DNA of 15,425 nt from Gammaproteobacteria bacterium UBA4475 (GCA_002389265.1 DGOD01000333.1:5789-21213); one strand, 5' to 3'; positions 1 through 9,033 are shown, numbered from the stretch's first letter. Translations and numbers: made by a program. Notes: generated from the sequence alone by a model not told the origin.

Positions 1-24
1 GGGCTTCAATTGAAGCCCTTTTTT
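1..24 (+). terminator. Rho-independent terminator of a gene left of the window
   Basis: An 18-nt perfect palindrome (GGGCTTCAATTGAAGCCC, 1-18) is followed at once by six T residues (19-24). This is the shape of an intrinsic terminator read on the + strand, so a + strand gene probably ends just before position 1. It faces the thiolase gene that runs leftward; whether it also stops that transcript depends on bases outside the window. Confidence 0.75.
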
Positions 25-25
25 G

Positions 26-50
26 ATTGCTTAGCTTTATATTGCTTAGC
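26..50. repeat. Two 10-bp direct repeats
   Basis: ATTGCTTAGC occurs at 26-35 and again at 41-50, a 15-bp period. It lies between the terminator and the 3' end of the thiolase gene. No function is evident; it may be a small slippage duplication. Confidence 0.5.
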
Positions 51-55
51 GTTTA

Positions 56-68
56 TGGGGTAACCCCA
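56..68 (-). other. Short GC hairpin just after the thiolase stop
   Basis: TGGGG (56-60), TAA loop, CCCCA (64-68) form a perfect 5-bp stem two bases beyond the thiolase stop codon (71-73). There is no T-run on the - strand after it, so it is a weak terminator candidate or a 3'-end stabilising hairpin. Confidence 0.4.
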
Positions 69-70
69 GA

Positions 71-1258
71 CTAGCAGGCTTCAAACAAGCCCGCTGCGCC
101 CATACCACCACCGATACACATGCTGACGATGCCGTACTTCTTCTCGCGCCGCTTGAGTTCACGCAGCAAATGACCGGTCAATCGTGAGCCTGTCATGCCA
201 AATGGGTGACCAATGGAGATAGAGCCGCCGTTGACGTTGTAGATCGCCGGATCGATGCCCAGCGCGTCACGAGAATAAAGGCACTGCGAAGCGAACGCCT
301 CGTTGAGCTCTACCAGATCGATATCATTCATGGTCAAACCGCTAGCCTTGAGCAGCTTGGGGATGGCGAATACAGGACCAATACCCATTTCGTCAGGTTC
401 ACAACCTGCCACTGTCCAGCCACGGAAATAAGCCATTGGCTCCAGACCTAGCTGAGCGGCGCGTTCAGCGCTCATGACCAGAGTCATGGAAGCCCCATCA
501 GACAGCTGTGAGGCGTTACCGGCTGTGACACTGCCGTCTTCTTCAAATACAGGCTTGAGTGAATTCAGGCCTGCCAGTGTGGTATCGGGTCGGTTGCACT
601 CGTCACGATCGCAGATGCCGTCAACGAGTTCAGTTTCCTTAGTTTCTTTGTTGATGATCTTAGCCCATTGAGTCTTCATCGGCATGATTTCATCGTCAAA
701 CAAACCGGCTTTCTGAGCCGCTGCGGTACGCATCTGAGATTCAAAGGAGAATTGATCCTGAGCTTCACGAGAGACGTTATAACGTCGAGCAACCACTTCA
801 GCGGTGTTACCCATGGCCATGAAGATATGTGGTGAAATTTCCTTGATGGTCGGGTGCGGATTGGATTTTCCAGGGGTCTGACGTGTACCCGCGGAAATCG
901 ATTCAACGCCACCGGCGATCATGACTTCGGAGCAACCACTGGCAATCTGGTTGGCAGCGAAAGCAATAGAATTCAAGCCAGAAGAGCAGGCGCGGGAAAT
1001 AGTGACGCCAGAGGTGGTTACAGGAAGCTGTGACAAGATCACTGCCAGGCGAGCAATGTTGCCGCCTTGCTCGCCGGTCTGACTTGCGGCGCCAACAATA
1101 ACGTCTTCAACTTCAGCAGGGTCAAGCTTGCCATTACGGGCCAGAAGGGAATCAATACAATGGGCCAGCATGTCATCAGGGCGCGTCATATTGAAGGTGC
1201 CGCGGAAAGATTTGGCTAACCCGGTTCTTACACTGTCTACTATCACTACGTCGCGCAT
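71..1258 (-). CDS. Acetyl-CoA acyltransferase (thiolase)
   Basis: Thiolase-superfamily enzyme, 395 aa and full length for the family. It should catalyse CoA-dependent cleavage of 3-ketoacyl-CoA in beta-oxidation, or the reverse condensation, in the cytoplasm. Visible signatures are the acyl-accepting cysteine in [10 protein letters not shown] (Cys91), NEAFASQ, the GHPFG histidine (His351), and the second catalytic cysteine in [11 protein letters not shown] (Cys381). Two ATGs lie in tandem (1261 and 1258). A GGAGG sits only one base before the first and four before the second, so I use the second. No fadB-like partner is present in the window, and glpK is divergent. A partner could lie left of position 1. 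Sequence alone does not separate a FadA-type degradative enzyme from a biosynthetic acetoacetyl-CoA thiolase, so no symbol is given. Confidence 0.93.
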   Translation of the reverse strand: MRDVVIVDSVRTGLAKSFRGTFNMTRPDDMLAHCIDSLLARNGKLDPAEVEDVIVGAASQTGEQGGNIARLAVILSQLPVTTSGVTISRACSSGLNSIAFAANQIASGCSEVMIAGGVESISAGTRQTPGKSNPHPTIKEISPHIFMAMGNTAEVVARRYNVSREAQDQFSFESQMRTAAAQKAGLFDDEIMPMKTQWAKIINKETKETELVDGICDRDECNRPDTTLAGLNSLKPVFEEDGSVTAGNASQLSDGASMTLVMSAERAAQLGLEPMAYFRGWTVAGCEPDEMGIGPVFAIPKLLKASGLTMNDIDLVELNEAFASQCLYSRDALGIDPAIYNVNGGSISIGHPFGMTGSRLTGHLLRELKRREKKYGIVSMCIGGGMGAAGLFEAC

Positions 1259-1261
1259 CAT

Positions 1262-1549
1262 GCCTCCAGTCTTTTAATTCAAGCGTGCATTTTTGGGAAG
1301 AGCCATTTTGCACCCATATGAAGCGTAGATACAAGGGTTGGTGACATGTCGTGGCTTGGTGATGGTTGGCCATAAATTCGACCAATTGCTCTCGTTGACA
1401 CGCTGACGACGACTTCATAAGCCCTGTAGCCAGAATTTGGCGGCAAACAACCGATCTGTGGATTGAAAGTGATAGGCGGATGTCGCACAGTAAGGACATT
1501 GGGCTAGGGGCGCAAAAGTGTCTCGAGCCATTTTCTTTCTTACGTTGGA
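1262..1549. promoter_or_regulatory. Divergent control region between the thiolase gene and glpK
   Basis: About 290 bp without a gene. A perfect TTGACA hexamer stands at 1395-1400 on the + strand, but the downstream -10 options (CATAAG at 1416-1421 with a 15-bp spacer, or TAAGCC at 1418-1423 with 17) are poor, so a glpK promoter here is only a candidate. The 11-mer TCTCGAGCCAT at 1521-1531 recurs within the glpK coding region at 1601-1611. No clear GlpR-type operator or riboswitch was recognised. Confidence 0.35.
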
Positions 1550-1558
1550 GTGATGCGC

Positions 1559-3040
1559 ATGCCGGCATTTATACTAGCTATCGATCAAGGTACCACGAGT
1601 TCTCGAGCCATCATGTTCAATGAGGCCTCCGAGGTACTCGCGGTGGCTCAGCAGGAATTCCCCCAACATTTTCCGCAGGATGGTTGGGTTGAGCATGACC
1701 CCGAAGATATCTGGTCAAGCACCTTGGCCGTGACACGGCAAGCGATTGCCGAGGCTGGCATTGACGCCGCACAAGTCACTGCTATTGGTATCACCAATCA
1801 ACGGGAGACCACCGTGATTTGGGATCGAGTCACCGGTGAGCCGATTCACAATGCTATTGTCTGGCAGGATAGAAGAACGGCTGACTATTGCGAGTCCCAG
1901 CGGGCGGCGGGACTTGAGACCTTGGTCACCGCCAAAACGGGCCTATTGCTGGATCCTTACTTTTCAGCGACGAAGGTTAAATGGCTGTTGGATAATGTGG
2001 CTGGGGCTCGGGCTCGTGCCGAACGTGGTGAGCTCGCCTTTGGTACGATCGATTCGTTTCTGCTCTGGCGTTTGACCGGTGGTCAGTCCCACAAGACTGA
2101 TGCGACCAATGCGTCTCGAACGATGCTATTCAACATCCACGATCAGACCTGGGATGCAGAGTTGCTGGCCGAGTTAGACATTCCTGCAGCACTATTGCCA
2201 CAGGTTGAGGATAGCGCTGCAGATTTCGGGATGGCTCAGGCGAGCCTGTTCGGCGCCGCGATTCCCATCGCCGGCATGGCGGGCGATCAGCAAGCGGCCT
2301 TGATTGGGCAGTGCTGCTTCGAAGATGGCATGACCAAGAGTACCTATGGCACCGGGTGCTTTGTCATCATGAATACGGGCAGTCTGGCAGTAAAATCCAC
2401 CAGTAAGTTACTCACAACTGTCGCTTACCGACTCAATGGTCAGGTCACCTATGGGCTTGAAGGCAGTATTTTCATTGCGGGTGCGGCGGTTCAATGGCTG
2501 CGTGACGGTCTTGGTCTTATCAAACATGCTGCTGAGACCGAGGCGATCGCGACGGCTCACCCGGATGCACGCGGGGTTTATTTGGTGCCTGCCTTCACGG
2601 GTCTGGGGGCTCCCTATTGGGATGCGAGTGCTCGAGGGGCGATACTCGGCTTAACTCGGGATACAGGGATTGCAGATATTGTGACTGCAACGCTGCAGTC
2701 GGTGTGTTATCAAACCCGTGACCTGATGGACGCCATGGCGGGTGACGGCGTCAAGCCAACGGCCTTGCGAGTCGATGGGGGTATGGTTGCCAATGACTGG
2801 ATCGCCCAATGTCTGGCGGATTTGGTCCCTATCCCTGTGGTTCGCCCGCGGGTCACCGAAACCACCGCTCTAGGTGCGGCTTACCTCGCTGGCTTGCAGT
2901 CAGGGGTGTTTGCGTCGACCTCGGTCTTGGCCGAGCAATGGCGGCAGGAGCAAGAATTTTTGCCGCAGATGCCTGAAGCTCAGAGTATGGCGTTATACGA
3001 AGGTTGGCAGGCGGCGGTGGCGAGAGTGCGAAGCGCTTGA
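1559..3040 (+). CDS. glpK: Glycerol kinase
   Basis: ATP-dependent phosphorylation of glycerol to sn-glycerol 3-phosphate, the entry step of glycerol use; FGGY carbohydrate kinase family, cytoplasmic. At 493 aa it has the usual length. Motifs in order: [12 protein letters not shown] phosphate-binding segment near the N-terminus, NQRET (Arg82, Glu83) and DPYFSATK (Tyr134) glycerol-contact segments, [11 protein letters not shown] with the catalytic base Asp243, [24 protein letters not shown], the GLGAPYWD segment, and the C-terminal [10 protein letters not shown] and [14 protein letters not shown]-site motifs. The reading frame opens at a GTG (1550) with further ATGs at 1553 and 1559. GGAG at 1547-1550 is eight bases from the ATG at 1559, which best fits a ribosome site and gives the family's typical N-terminus. 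No glpF, glpD or glpR is adjacent, unlike many proteobacterial glp clusters. Confidence 0.97.
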   Translation: MPAFILAIDQGTTSSRAIMFNEASEVLAVAQQEFPQHFPQDGWVEHDPEDIWSSTLAVTRQAIAEAGIDAAQVTAIGITNQRETTVIWDRVTGEPIHNAIVWQDRRTADYCESQRAAGLETLVTAKTGLLLDPYFSATKVKWLLDNVAGARARAERGELAFGTIDSFLLWRLTGGQSHKTDATNASRTMLFNIHDQTWDAELLAELDIPAALLPQVEDSAADFGMAQASLFGAAIPIAGMAGDQQAALIGQCCFEDGMTKSTYGTGCFVIMNTGSLAVKSTSKLLTTVAYRLNGQVTYGLEGSIFIAGAAVQWLRDGLGLIKHAAETEAIATAHPDARGVYLVPAFTGLGAPYWDASARGAILGLTRDTGIADIVTATLQSVCYQTRDLMDAMAGDGVKPTALRVDGGMVANDWIAQCLADLVPIPVVRPRVTETTALGAAYLAGLQSGVFASTSVLAEQWRQEQEFLPQMPEAQSMALYEGWQAAVARVRSA

Positions 3041-3406
3041 ACTTCAAGCACCACGTTAACCCTAGTCCGTGCGCCACCGGGGTCGCACTTATAAATTGTT
3101 TACAAAGCCTCGCAAACGAACCCTGAAATACGGGGCTTCTGCTTGTCGAGTAGGCAATAGAGATTAGACCTCGAAAAGCTCAACGCAACCGTTAGCCCAG
3201 CTACCTTAGGGTAAAGAGCTCAGCTGCTAAATCGATTCAGCTGCGCTGGCCTAGAGATTTGCAGCGCCAGAAATACATTGCAGGTTGGTCCGCATGCCGT
3301 TGATCGGGCCTATCGGGCATTACAGTGGATTGTTGGCTATTAGGCCACGCAGTGTTTGGTAGCATCCGGTGGGTATGCATGCATAGGGACTAGTGCAAGA
3401 AGAGCT
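3041..3406. other. Gene-free stretch between glpK and the c-di-GMP gene
   Basis: About 365 bp with no credible ORF. Immediately after glpK a perfect inverted repeat, GCTTGAACTTCAAGC (3035-3049), overlaps the stop codon, and a 5-bp stem GTGCG/CGCAC (3069-3073 with 3084-3088) is followed by an A/T-rich stretch. Either might weakly terminate glpK, but neither has a proper T-run. Two CAGCTG palindromes flank AATCGATT around 3221-3243, and a CGCTG/CAGCG stem follows near 3244-3265. No convincing promoter for the next gene was found. Confidence 0.4.
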
Positions 3407-6400
3407 ATGGATAAGCGAAGCAGCCCGCGATATGAGATTTTGCTCGACGCGCTCGTGCACCCAAAGACGGGGCGCACATGGCGATGCGCTATCCAAGACT
3501 TTTGTGCGAATGGCATGCTGTTAGTTGAAGCACAGGCTCGCGAGCGAAGTGGCGCAAGTCCAGGCATCGAAGCCGGTGTGGTCGTAGGTATCCACTTCGC
3601 TATACCCGGCAAGACTAAAGACCTGCATTTCCGCCTTGAGGGTTGCATCGTTCGAGTTATGGACTCGGGTGTTGGTATCAAGTTTGAGGGTGGGTTGAGC
3701 GAGGATGTCTTGACGGGTCTGATGGAGCACGCGAGTAGTCAGGTCAAAGCGCTAACAGCGCCGAACCCAATCCGCACTAAGCACTCAGACAGCTCACAGC
3801 CTGCGATCAAGCTTGCCGGCGCTGCCGTCACTGGAAGCGCCTCAATGGCGCAAGAGCAGTCAGCTCCAGACAGTTCATCAGCATTAGCGCGGCCTGCAAA
3901 TATAGCCGAGGCCGCTCGATTTAATGGTGAGCGGAAATCCGGTACTTCCGGTACTTCCGGTACTACAGGCGCCCAGCAGAGTTCTGCTGCGAAGATCCCA
4001 AGTCTGGTAGTTCGACCGCCCGGTGCCATCACCCAAGAAGAGTCGAAGCGGCTGATCTTGGCACTTCGCCGGGTAGTGGCAAAAGTACTACCAAAAATGC
4101 ATGCAGCTTTCTTTGCCTATATGGATGAGAGCTTGCTTATCATGGCCCGTGACGCCAAGTCGAATACATTGCAGGCTGAATATTTTGAAGCCATGTCGAT
4201 TCTTGAAAAAGCCAAGGAAGGTGTCGGTGAGGCTTTTATTCACGCTGTTCTGGATCAGTTTGACAACCCCCGTCGCCTCGAAGACTTGAGAGAAGAACGC
4301 AATCAGGCTGATTTAGCGCGTAAGCGGAATCAGGCTTCGAATACCAAACTGTCGCTGGTGGATACGGATGACTTCGAGGATTGGTTGGCGATTGCGAATA
4401 TCATTTCCCACAGCGAGCGAGCTTATGGAAATTACCTGCAAGAATTTCGAGCCCGACTTGGCCTGTTGGTGGCGTCCTGGGGTCATAAGGAGGCTATCCC
4501 TTTGGGCTGCACGACGGTTTGTCATGCTTTTGATCAGGCCATTCACCCCCTAGGTTTGAATAAAGAAATCAGGCAAAAGGTCTATGAGGGCTTTGAGGCA
4601 AAGGTCGTGCCCTGGTTGAAAACGCTGTATATCGCAGTCAGCAAAATTTTGGCAGACAGTCAGCTATTTCTCAATATCGATGAGGTAATGCCTTCATTAC
4701 CAGCGGCCAAAGTCGGCGTCGCTGTTGAGTCGCCCAGCGAGACTAAATCTATTGCGCCATCAAGCCGAGATGAACAAACAGAAGCGGAACGCAAGCCCCT
4801 GGAAGCGGAGTTAGTGAGCGGGCAGCAAGGGGCGTCTGTGGCGCGTTCGCTGTCAACTGTGCAAACAGGCAGCTTGGATTCGTCTGTGGCTCATGAGGTG
4901 CGTGCTGATCTTGAGGCGCTGCGCAGTGAAATTCGAAGCCAGCGCGAGCAGATAACCGTCGATCCCAATGTTGGGGGGCCTGCGCAAGATCGGCGAGGCG
5001 CCGTTGATCGCCGGCAAGAACAGGGTTCAAAAGACAGTCGGGCCTTGGGTGATATTTATCAGGCGATGCGCAGTTTGGTCAATACCCCGCCACCAGCTCA
5101 GGATGTGGCCGTTGAAAATGCTGCTAGCGACGAGGACGAAGTGGGCAAGGAGGAAATACATCAGCTGTTACGTTCGCTGAAACCTACAGGTCAACCTGGT
5201 TTGAGAATGAATATACGGCAACAATTGCTGGCATCTGTCGCCGCTGCGGGCAGAGAACGCCGTTTGGCACCGCAAGCCTCGCAGAGTCTGGATGTGGTGG
5301 AAAATCTTGTTGGCACCATGGAGCAGGACTCGTTGGTGTCCGATAGTGCCAAAGGCTGGATTCGGCAACTCGAATTAACCTTGGGTAAACTCGCGACCGG
5401 CCAAGCTGACCTCTTGGATGAAGCACATCCTCATCAAGCGCTTGAGGTCATCAACCAGTTGGCCCGTTTGGGTGGTGCTGAATCGGGCAGCATGCGCCAG
5501 GAAGTGGATCAAATTGTTGCGCAGATCGCGGAAAATTTTGACCATGATCCTAAAGTATTCGATGTGGCCTTGAATCGCTTGCAGCCGCTGATGACAAGAA
5601 AGTCTAAATCTTTCGCGGGTAATGTTCAGCGCGCGGTGAAGACCAGTGAGGGTCGACAGATGCTTTTCAACGCTCAGCGAGCGGTGGTCAGCGAATTAGA
5701 TCAACACCTGACGGGTGCACCTATTCCCGAAGTGCTGATCAACTTGCTCATGCCGGGCTGGCGGAACTTGATGGTCAATACCTATTTACGTCAAGGTCAG
5801 AAGAGCAGTGCCTGGCGCAGCCAAGTTCAAACCCTGGAGCAATTGGTCCAGCATCTTGGCGGCAAACCCAATATTCAAGGTGATAAGAATTACCTGGCGC
5901 CTGAAGTCTTGCTTGAGCAGATTGAGCAAGGTCTAGACTCTATTTCCTTCGATCCGGGAAAGCGTGGTCCTCTGATTAAAAACCTACGGGAACTGATTGT
6001 TGATGGTCACGGTGTCGAGCAGATGTCCTTGATTGACGCTCCAGTGGAATCGATCGCCAGGACCCTTGGCTTTAGTGGTGTCTTGATGCGTGACGAGCAG
6101 CGTAAACAGCTGCTTACGGAAGGCGGAAGCCGGCGTGATTGGCGTCAATGTCTCGAGCGTGCCAGTCATCTGCACATCGGTGAGTGGCTCGCATTTAATG
6201 ATCGTGCAGAGGACGACCGGGTCGGAATTGTAGCCTGGGTAAATGCTGATGCCAGCAGCCTCGTGCTCGTCAATCGACGAGGGTTCAAGACCGATGACCT
6301 GTTGGTTGAGGAGCTGGCGAAAAAATTTCTCGATGGTGTTGCCGTAGTCCTTCAGGAAGCTGATATTCCGCTAAGCGATCGAGCTTCCCACCAAATGCTT

Positions 6401-7750
6401 CAGAATATGCACAATCAACTGACGCATCAGGCCGCCCATGATGGAGTGACGGGGCTGGCCAATCGAAAGGAATTCGAACGGGCTTTGAAGCAGGCGTTGG
6501 ATATTGTCAAGCGCGATGGCATTGAGCAACTAGTGGCTTATTTCGATCTCGATCAGTTCAAGGTGATCAATAACGCGGTAGGGCATGACATCGGTGACAA
6601 GTTACTGGCAGAAGTTGGTGGAGTCTTGTCTAAGGCCCTGTCAGGTCGGGTTTGCACCTTATCCCGATTAGGCGGCGACGAGTTCGGCTTGTTGATTGCG
6701 AACGGTGAGCAGGGCAAAGGTCTTGAACTGGTCAAACAGCTTTGTAAAGCGATCAAGGACTATCAGTTTGTCTGGGAGAAGTCAGTTTTTAGATTGTCGG
6801 CTAGCTGTGGCGTGATGTTTGTCGATCAGGATGTCGAGAGTGTTCAGAGTATCCTGCAGTGCGCCGACGCTGCCTGCTTTGCGGCTAAAGATGCTGGTCG
6901 TGACCGTATTTTGGTCTATAAAGCCGGTGACTCTGAAATGGCGCATCGTCGGGATGTTATGGACTTTGTCTCACAAATCGACAAGGCGTTGGAAGACGAT
7001 CGATTCATCTTGAATTGCCAACTGATCCAGCCCATAAATCCAGACGTGGGCGAGCATGCTCACTATGAGATTCTATTAACGGTGCTGGATGACAACGATC
7101 AGCCTATGCCGCCGCAAGATTTTATTATTGCGGCTGAAACCTATAATCGAATGGGGGCTATCGATCGCTGGGTTATCCGCAATGCGTTTGATTTTATTGC
7201 GAAGAATTTGTTTCACTTCGAGGATCTTGGCGCTTTTTCAATCAATATATCCGGCAACTCGCTGGCAGAGGAAGACTTTGTCGAGTTCGTGTTGGCGCAG
7301 ATCAAGAGATCTGGCGTGCCAGCCTCAAAAATCTGTTTTGAGATTACCGAAACATCGGCAGTAGGCAGTCTGGACAATGCGGTCAGATTTATTGAGGCGT
7401 TGCGTTTGATCGGCATTAAATTTTCGTTGGATGACTTCGGTACAGGGCTGTCTTCCTATTCTTATTTACGCAGTTTGCCCGTTGATTTTCTAAAAATTGA
7501 TGGTGTTTTTGTGAAAGATCTTCAGACCAGTCCAGGGGACTATGCTGTGGTGAAGTCTATCAATGAGATTGGTCATTTCATGGGCAAGCTAACTATTGCC
7601 GAGTACGTCGAAAATGATGAAATCTTGACGATATTGCGGGAAATAGGTGTCGATTACGCTCAGGGGTTTGGTGTCGGCCGCAAGATTCCACTAACGGCGC
7701 TGTTGCCCACTGATTTGGATTCTACGTACTCTCGATCAACGAGCAAATGA
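3407..7750 (+). CDS. PilZ-DUF1631-GGDEF-EAL cyclic-di-GMP protein
   Basis: A 1447-aa soluble protein with no signal peptide or membrane segment seen. An N-terminal PilZ-like domain (about residues 4-105) carries RSSPR (an RxxxR motif, Arg4/Arg8) and DFCANG, a D/NxSxxG motif with Cys at the usual Ser. A Ser/Ala-rich linker contains a short GTS repeat. Residues about 211-985 match DUF1631 as I know it, including its start around EESKRLILALRR, the SLVDTDDFEDWLAIANII segment and a terminal beta-rich part (IGEWLAF, VLVNRRGFK, about 922-985). A GGDEF domain (about 1010-1170) has FDLDQFKVINN and intact GGDEF at 1089-1093, but no RxxD inhibitory site. The EAL domain (about 1195-1440) reads EIL (Glu1221) for EAL but keeps SINISGN, EITET, DDFGTG (Asp1342/1343), LKID, the Glu of IAEYVE and the Gln of YAQGF, so phosphodiesterase activity is plausible. 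The frame opens at TTG 3356; ATG 3407, after AAGAAGAG and directly before the PilZ motif, is the better start. Its last 29 bp overlap argD on the other strand. Confidence 0.92.
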   Translation: MDKRSSPRYEILLDALVHPKTGRTWRCAIQDFCANGMLLVEAQARERSGASPGIEAGVVVGIHFAIPGKTKDLHFRLEGCIVRVMDSGVGIKFEGGLSEDVLTGLMEHASSQVKALTAPNPIRTKHSDSSQPAIKLAGAAVTGSASMAQEQSAPDSSSALARPANIAEAARFNGERKSGTSGTSGTTGAQQSSAAKIPSLVVRPPGAITQEESKRLILALRRVVAKVLPKMHAAFFAYMDESLLIMARDAKSNTLQAEYFEAMSILEKAKEGVGEAFIHAVLDQFDNPRRLEDLREERNQADLARKRNQASNTKLSLVDTDDFEDWLAIANIISHSERAYGNYLQEFRARLGLLVASWGHKEAIPLGCTTVCHAFDQAIHPLGLNKEIRQKVYEGFEAKVVPWLKTLYIAVSKILADSQLFLNIDEVMPSLPAAKVGVAVESPSETKSIAPSSRDEQTEAERKPLEAELVSGQQGASVARSLSTVQTGSLDSSVAHEVRADLEALRSEIRSQREQITVDPNVGGPAQDRRGAVDRRQEQGSKDSRALGDIYQAMRSLVNTPPPAQDVAVENAASDEDEVGKEEIHQLLRSLKPTGQPGLRMNIRQQLLASVAAAGRERRLAPQASQSLDVVENLVGTMEQDSLVSDSAKGWIRQLELTLGKLATGQADLLDEAHPHQALEVINQLARLGGAESGSMRQEVDQIVAQIAENFDHDPKVFDVALNRLQPLMTRKSKSFAGNVQRAVKTSEGRQMLFNAQRAVVSELDQHLTGAPIPEVLINLLMPGWRNLMVNTYLRQGQKSSAWRSQVQTLEQLVQHLGGKPNIQGDKNYLAPEVLLEQIEQGLDSISFDPGKRGPLIKNLRELIVDGHGVEQMSLIDAPVESIARTLGFSGVLMRDEQRKQLLTEGGSRRDWRQCLERASHLHIGEWLAFNDRAEDDRVGIVAWVNADASSLVLVNRRGFKTDDLLVEELAKKFLDGVAVVLQEADIPLSDRASHQMLQNMHNQLTHQAAHDGVTGLANRKEFERALKQALDIVKRDGIEQLVAYFDLDQFKVINNAVGHDIGDKLLAEVGGVLSKALSGRVCTLSRLGGDEFGLLIANGEQGKGLELVKQLCKAIKDYQFVWEKSVFRLSASCGVMFVDQDVESVQSILQCADAACFAAKDAGRDRILVYKAGDSEMAHRRDVMDFVSQIDKALEDDRFILNCQLIQPINPDVGEHAHYEILLTVLDDNDQPMPPQDFIIAAETYNRMGAIDRWVIRNAFDFIAKNLFHFEDLGAFSINISGNSLAEEDFVEFVLAQIKRSGVPASKICFEITETSAVGSLDNAVRFIEALRLIGIKFSLDDFGTGLSSYSYLRSLPVDFLKIDGVFVKDLQTSPGDYAVVKSINEIGHFMGKLTIAEYVENDEILTILREIGVDYAQGFGVGRKIPLTALLPTDLDSTYSRSTSK
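3941..3967 (+). repeat. Three 9-bp tandem repeats encoding Gly-Thr-Ser
   Basis: GGTACTTCC is present at 3941-3949 and 3950-3958, with an imperfect third copy GGTACTACA at 3959-3967. They encode GTS-GTS-GTT in the flexible linker between the PilZ domain and DUF1631. In-frame copy-number change would only lengthen or shorten the linker. Confidence 0.85.
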
Positions 7751-8903
7751 TATCGACAATCTGATTAGCTTCATCGTCGGTAATGGTGAGGGGTGGCAAC
7801 AAGCGAATTACCTGATCACTCGTGACATTGATTAAAAGCCCCTTCTCCAACGCCTTAGCTGTCATTTCACCACAGGGTGCGTCGAGTTCGATGCCGATCA
7901 TTAGTCCCTTGCCGCGGATATCTTTCACGCAATTTAATCCAGACAAGCGCTCGCTGAACTGGTTGAGCATCCGCTCACCCAGTTCTGCCGCGCGCTCGGC
8001 GATATTCAGAGTTTCGATTTGTTCGATAACACTCAAGGCCACGCTGCAGGCAAAGGGGTTGCCGCCGAAAGTTGAACCGTGATTGCCGGGCTTAAATACC
8101 GATGAGGCTTTGCCTCGCGCCAAGCAAACACCGATTGGAATACCGTTGCCAAGGCCTTTTGCCGTCGTGACGACGTCTGGCAAAATGTCAGTATGCTGAT
8201 AGGCAAAATATTTTCCGGTTCGAGCGTTGCCGGTTTGGACCTCGTCAAGTACCAGAAACCAATCGTTGGCATCACAGATGCTACGAAGTTCTTTTAAATA
8301 ATTCTGATCAGGCACTCGAATGCCGCCTTCGCCCTGAATTGGCTCAACCATAATTGCGACGATATTTTTACTGTTACTGGCGATTTTTTTGATCGCCTCA
8401 ATGTTGTCGAATGGCGCCCTGACAAAACCATTAACCAGGGGTTCAAAACCGGCGTGTACTTTTCGGCTTCCCGACGCTGTTAGTGTTGCCAGAGTGCGAC
8501 CATGAAATGACGCGTCAGTGACAATGATCGTCGGATCACTGATGCCTTTTTGGCGCCCGTACAGTCGGCTGATTTTAATTGCACATTCATTAGCTTCGGC
8601 GCCAGAGTTCGCAACGAAGACGTTGTCCATGCCAGATATTTCGACTAATTTGTCAGCGAGGGCTTCCTGGCTGGAGATGCGGTACAGGTTTGAAGTGTGA
8701 ATAAGCCGAGATGCCTGCGCTGCAATCGTCGCAGCGATGGCAGGGTTGGCGTGACCCAGACCACAAACAGCGATACCGGCTAAGGCGTCCAGATAACGCG
8801 TGCCCTGTTCATCGATCAGCCAGGCACCTTCGCCCCGATCAAAGACAACGTCCATTCGGCCGTAGGTATTCATAATCGCGTCGGTCATTGGTTTCGAGCT
8901 CAT
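7722..8903 (-). CDS. argD: Acetylornithine aminotransferase (class III, PLP)
   Basis: PLP-dependent aminotransferase of the ArgD/OAT group, converting N-acetylglutamate 5-semialdehyde and glutamate to N-acetylornithine in arginine synthesis; members often also act on succinyl-diaminopimelate or succinylornithine. With the chosen start it is 393 aa. Visible features: NSGAEANECAIK cofactor-phosphate segment, FHGRT (residues 133-137), VEPIQGEGG (Glu187), LDEVQTG (Asp220, Gln223), and the Schiff-base lysine in TAKGLGNG (Lys249), then STFGGNPFAC. The frame opens 21 codons earlier (8966), but that ATG lacks a ribosome site. The ATG at 8903 follows AGG by four bases and starts near the conserved N-terminal segment. 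It converges on the c-di-GMP gene with a 29-bp overlap and is divergent from the HyuB gene. argF, a common neighbour, is absent. argG lies elsewhere in this window, supporting a biosynthetic role, but related catabolic transaminases cannot be excluded. Confidence 0.9.
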   Translation of the reverse strand: MSSKPMTDAIMNTYGRMDVVFDRGEGAWLIDEQGTRYLDALAGIAVCGLGHANPAIAATIAAQASRLIHTSNLYRISSQEALADKLVEISGMDNVFVANSGAEANECAIKISRLYGRQKGISDPTIIVTDASFHGRTLATLTASGSRKVHAGFEPLVNGFVRAPFDNIEAIKKIASNSKNIVAIMVEPIQGEGGIRVPDQNYLKELRSICDANDWFLVLDEVQTGNARTGKYFAYQHTDILPDVVTTAKGLGNGIPIGVCLARGKASSVFKPGNHGSTFGGNPFACSVALSVIEQIETLNIAERAAELGERMLNQFSERLSGLNCVKDIRGKGLMIGIELDAPCGEMTAKALEKGLLINVTSDQVIRLLPPLTITDDEANQIVDIICSLIEST

Positions 8904-9033
8904 AGTACCTGCTTCACTATTTTGGTAAGGCGAAAGCGCTAATGTTAACTCAGTGTATGCAGTCATTCTATGACGATTTCGATGGTGGGCGGCAAGTGGG
9001 CAAAGAAGTTGTTACACTCAGGGTTCACCCCAA

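Noticed and set aside
1550..1558. GTG or first ATG as the glpK start
   Set aside because: The GGAG is too close to both; the ATG at 1559 has the correct spacing and the usual family N-terminus.
1176..1568. 130-codon - strand ORF across the thiolase-glpK gap
   Set aside because: It overlaps the starts of both genes, has no ribosome site and no protein-like motifs. The gap is better read as a control region.
3356..3406. TTG start of the c-di-GMP protein
   Set aside because: There is no ribosome site, and the extra 17 residues precede the PilZ motif without family support.
3941..3967. CRISPR-like or mobile-element repeat
   Set aside because: The repeats are contiguous 9-bp units within a coding linker, with no spacers.
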